Shown here: piece after piece, positions 5,405 to 5,519 of the stretch | Numbering within the stretch: position 1 is the first letter of the stretch | Layout of the letters: each line of letters starts with the position of its first letter | Source of the DNA: an uncultured Chloroflexota bacterium | GTDB taxonomy: Bacteria; Chloroflexota; Anaerolineae; Aggregatilineales; Phototrophicaceae | Direction: 5' to 3' | DNA: 5,519 nt | Assembly: GCA_937870805.1 (NCBI GenBank) | Contig: CALMZT010001300.1 | Coordinates: 1-5,519 of the forward strand | Notes under the pieces: model-generated | Database searches by the model: none | What the model was told of the DNA's origin: nothing | What the model saw: only the letters and a program-made list of their open reading frames with translations | Position numbers and translations under genes: made by a program

Positions 5405-5519
5405 TTATCCCGAACCTTGACGTTCTGAACTTTTTAGCCAACGGAGACCATACACTCCCGCCACTCCCAGCAGTTCCAGGTTATGCGCGGCATTATAGTC
5501 GGCGTGGGCGAGGTAGCCA
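5405..5519 (-). CDS. tnpB: C-terminal end of a TnpB-like (IS200/IS605 OrfB) RuvC nuclease, partial
   Basis: Only the last 37 codons are visible; the gene starts beyond the right edge. The frame begins at 5518 and ends with TAA at 5407-5405. It reads GYLAHADYNAAHNLELLG, then a short tail ending RWLKSSERQGSG. The HADxNAAxN block matches the end of TnpB, where the Asp (D7 of the fragment) is the third RuvC catalytic acid and follows a CxxCG zinc knuckle. The last base of the preceding codon (5519) is T, which fits Cys (TGT) before this Gly. Known for the family: TnpB is an RNA-guided DNA nuclease encoded by IS200/IS605 and IS607 elements. Odd point: the stop lies 2 bases before the DUF4438 ATG, leaving no room after the gene for a usual transposon right end. 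Whether the rest of the gene is intact cannot be seen. Confidence 0.72.
   Translation of the reverse strand, partial: GYLAHADYNAAHNLELLGVAGVYGLRWLKSSERQGSG

Noticed and set aside
5403..5441. TTG start adding 13 residues to the first DUF4438 protein
   Set aside because: It overlaps the tnpB-like frame, uses a rarer start codon, and extends beyond the N-terminus shared with the paralogue.
5492..5497. TATAAT on the minus strand as a -10 box for the operon
   Set aside because: It encodes part of the conserved Asp-Tyr-Asn of the TnpB motif, and any -35 box would lie outside the window, so it cannot be supported.

Overview
The window is bacterial, GC-rich and densely packed. Every recognisable gene lies on the minus strand, so transcription runs from the right end (5519) to the left end (1). 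Genes overlap by ATGA junctions or sit only a few bases apart. Four copies of a short palindromic repeat (TAGGGG, then an 8-bp stem with a CAACGT loop) occur here. I associate such repeats with Chloroflexota (Anaerolineae-like) and other environmental genomes, so Chloroflexota is my best but unproven guess for the host.

In transcription order: (1) 5519-5405 is the last 37 codons of a gene that enters from outside the window. It carries the H-A-D-x-N-A-A signature of the C-terminus of IS200/IS605 TnpB and ends 2 bases before the next start codon. (2) 5402-4536 and 4539-3664 are two tandem, diverged DUF4438 proteins joined by an ATGA overlap. (3) 3663-3570 is the only real internal gap. It holds one palindromic repeat copy, a GGTTATT-type tract and a good Shine-Dalgarno. 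(4) 3569-3105 is a VOC-fold protein resembling methylmalonyl-CoA epimerase. (5) 3101-2034 is a malate/L-lactate dehydrogenase-like (Ldh_2) NAD(P)H oxidoreductase. (6) 2037-1285 is a short aminotransferase-like protein that lacks the PLP lysine, the NPxG loop and the C-terminal domain. (7) 1288-104 is a complete fold-type I PLP aminotransferase. (8) 103-1 holds two further repeat copies and no gene.

The last four genes (VOC, Ldh, degenerate aminotransferase, aminotransferase) form one tightly coupled unit. The two DUF4438 genes may belong to the same operon or to a second one upstream. An aminotransferase interconverts amino and 2-oxo acids, an Ldh_2 enzyme interconverts 2-oxo (or cyclic imino) acids and their reduced forms, and a VOC protein could epimerise or otherwise rearrange an acid or acyl-CoA. 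The set therefore looks like a small pathway for an amino or hydroxy acid. The substrate cannot be read from the sequence, and DUF4438 has no function I can name.

The points most worth a second look are: the catalytically dead, truncated aminotransferase translationally coupled to an intact one; the repeat copy read in frame inside the dead aminotransferase; compensatory stem changes between repeat copies; the tandem DUF4438 pair; the apparent loss of the catalytic histidine in the Ldh protein; and the TnpB tail that ends directly on the DUF4438 operon.
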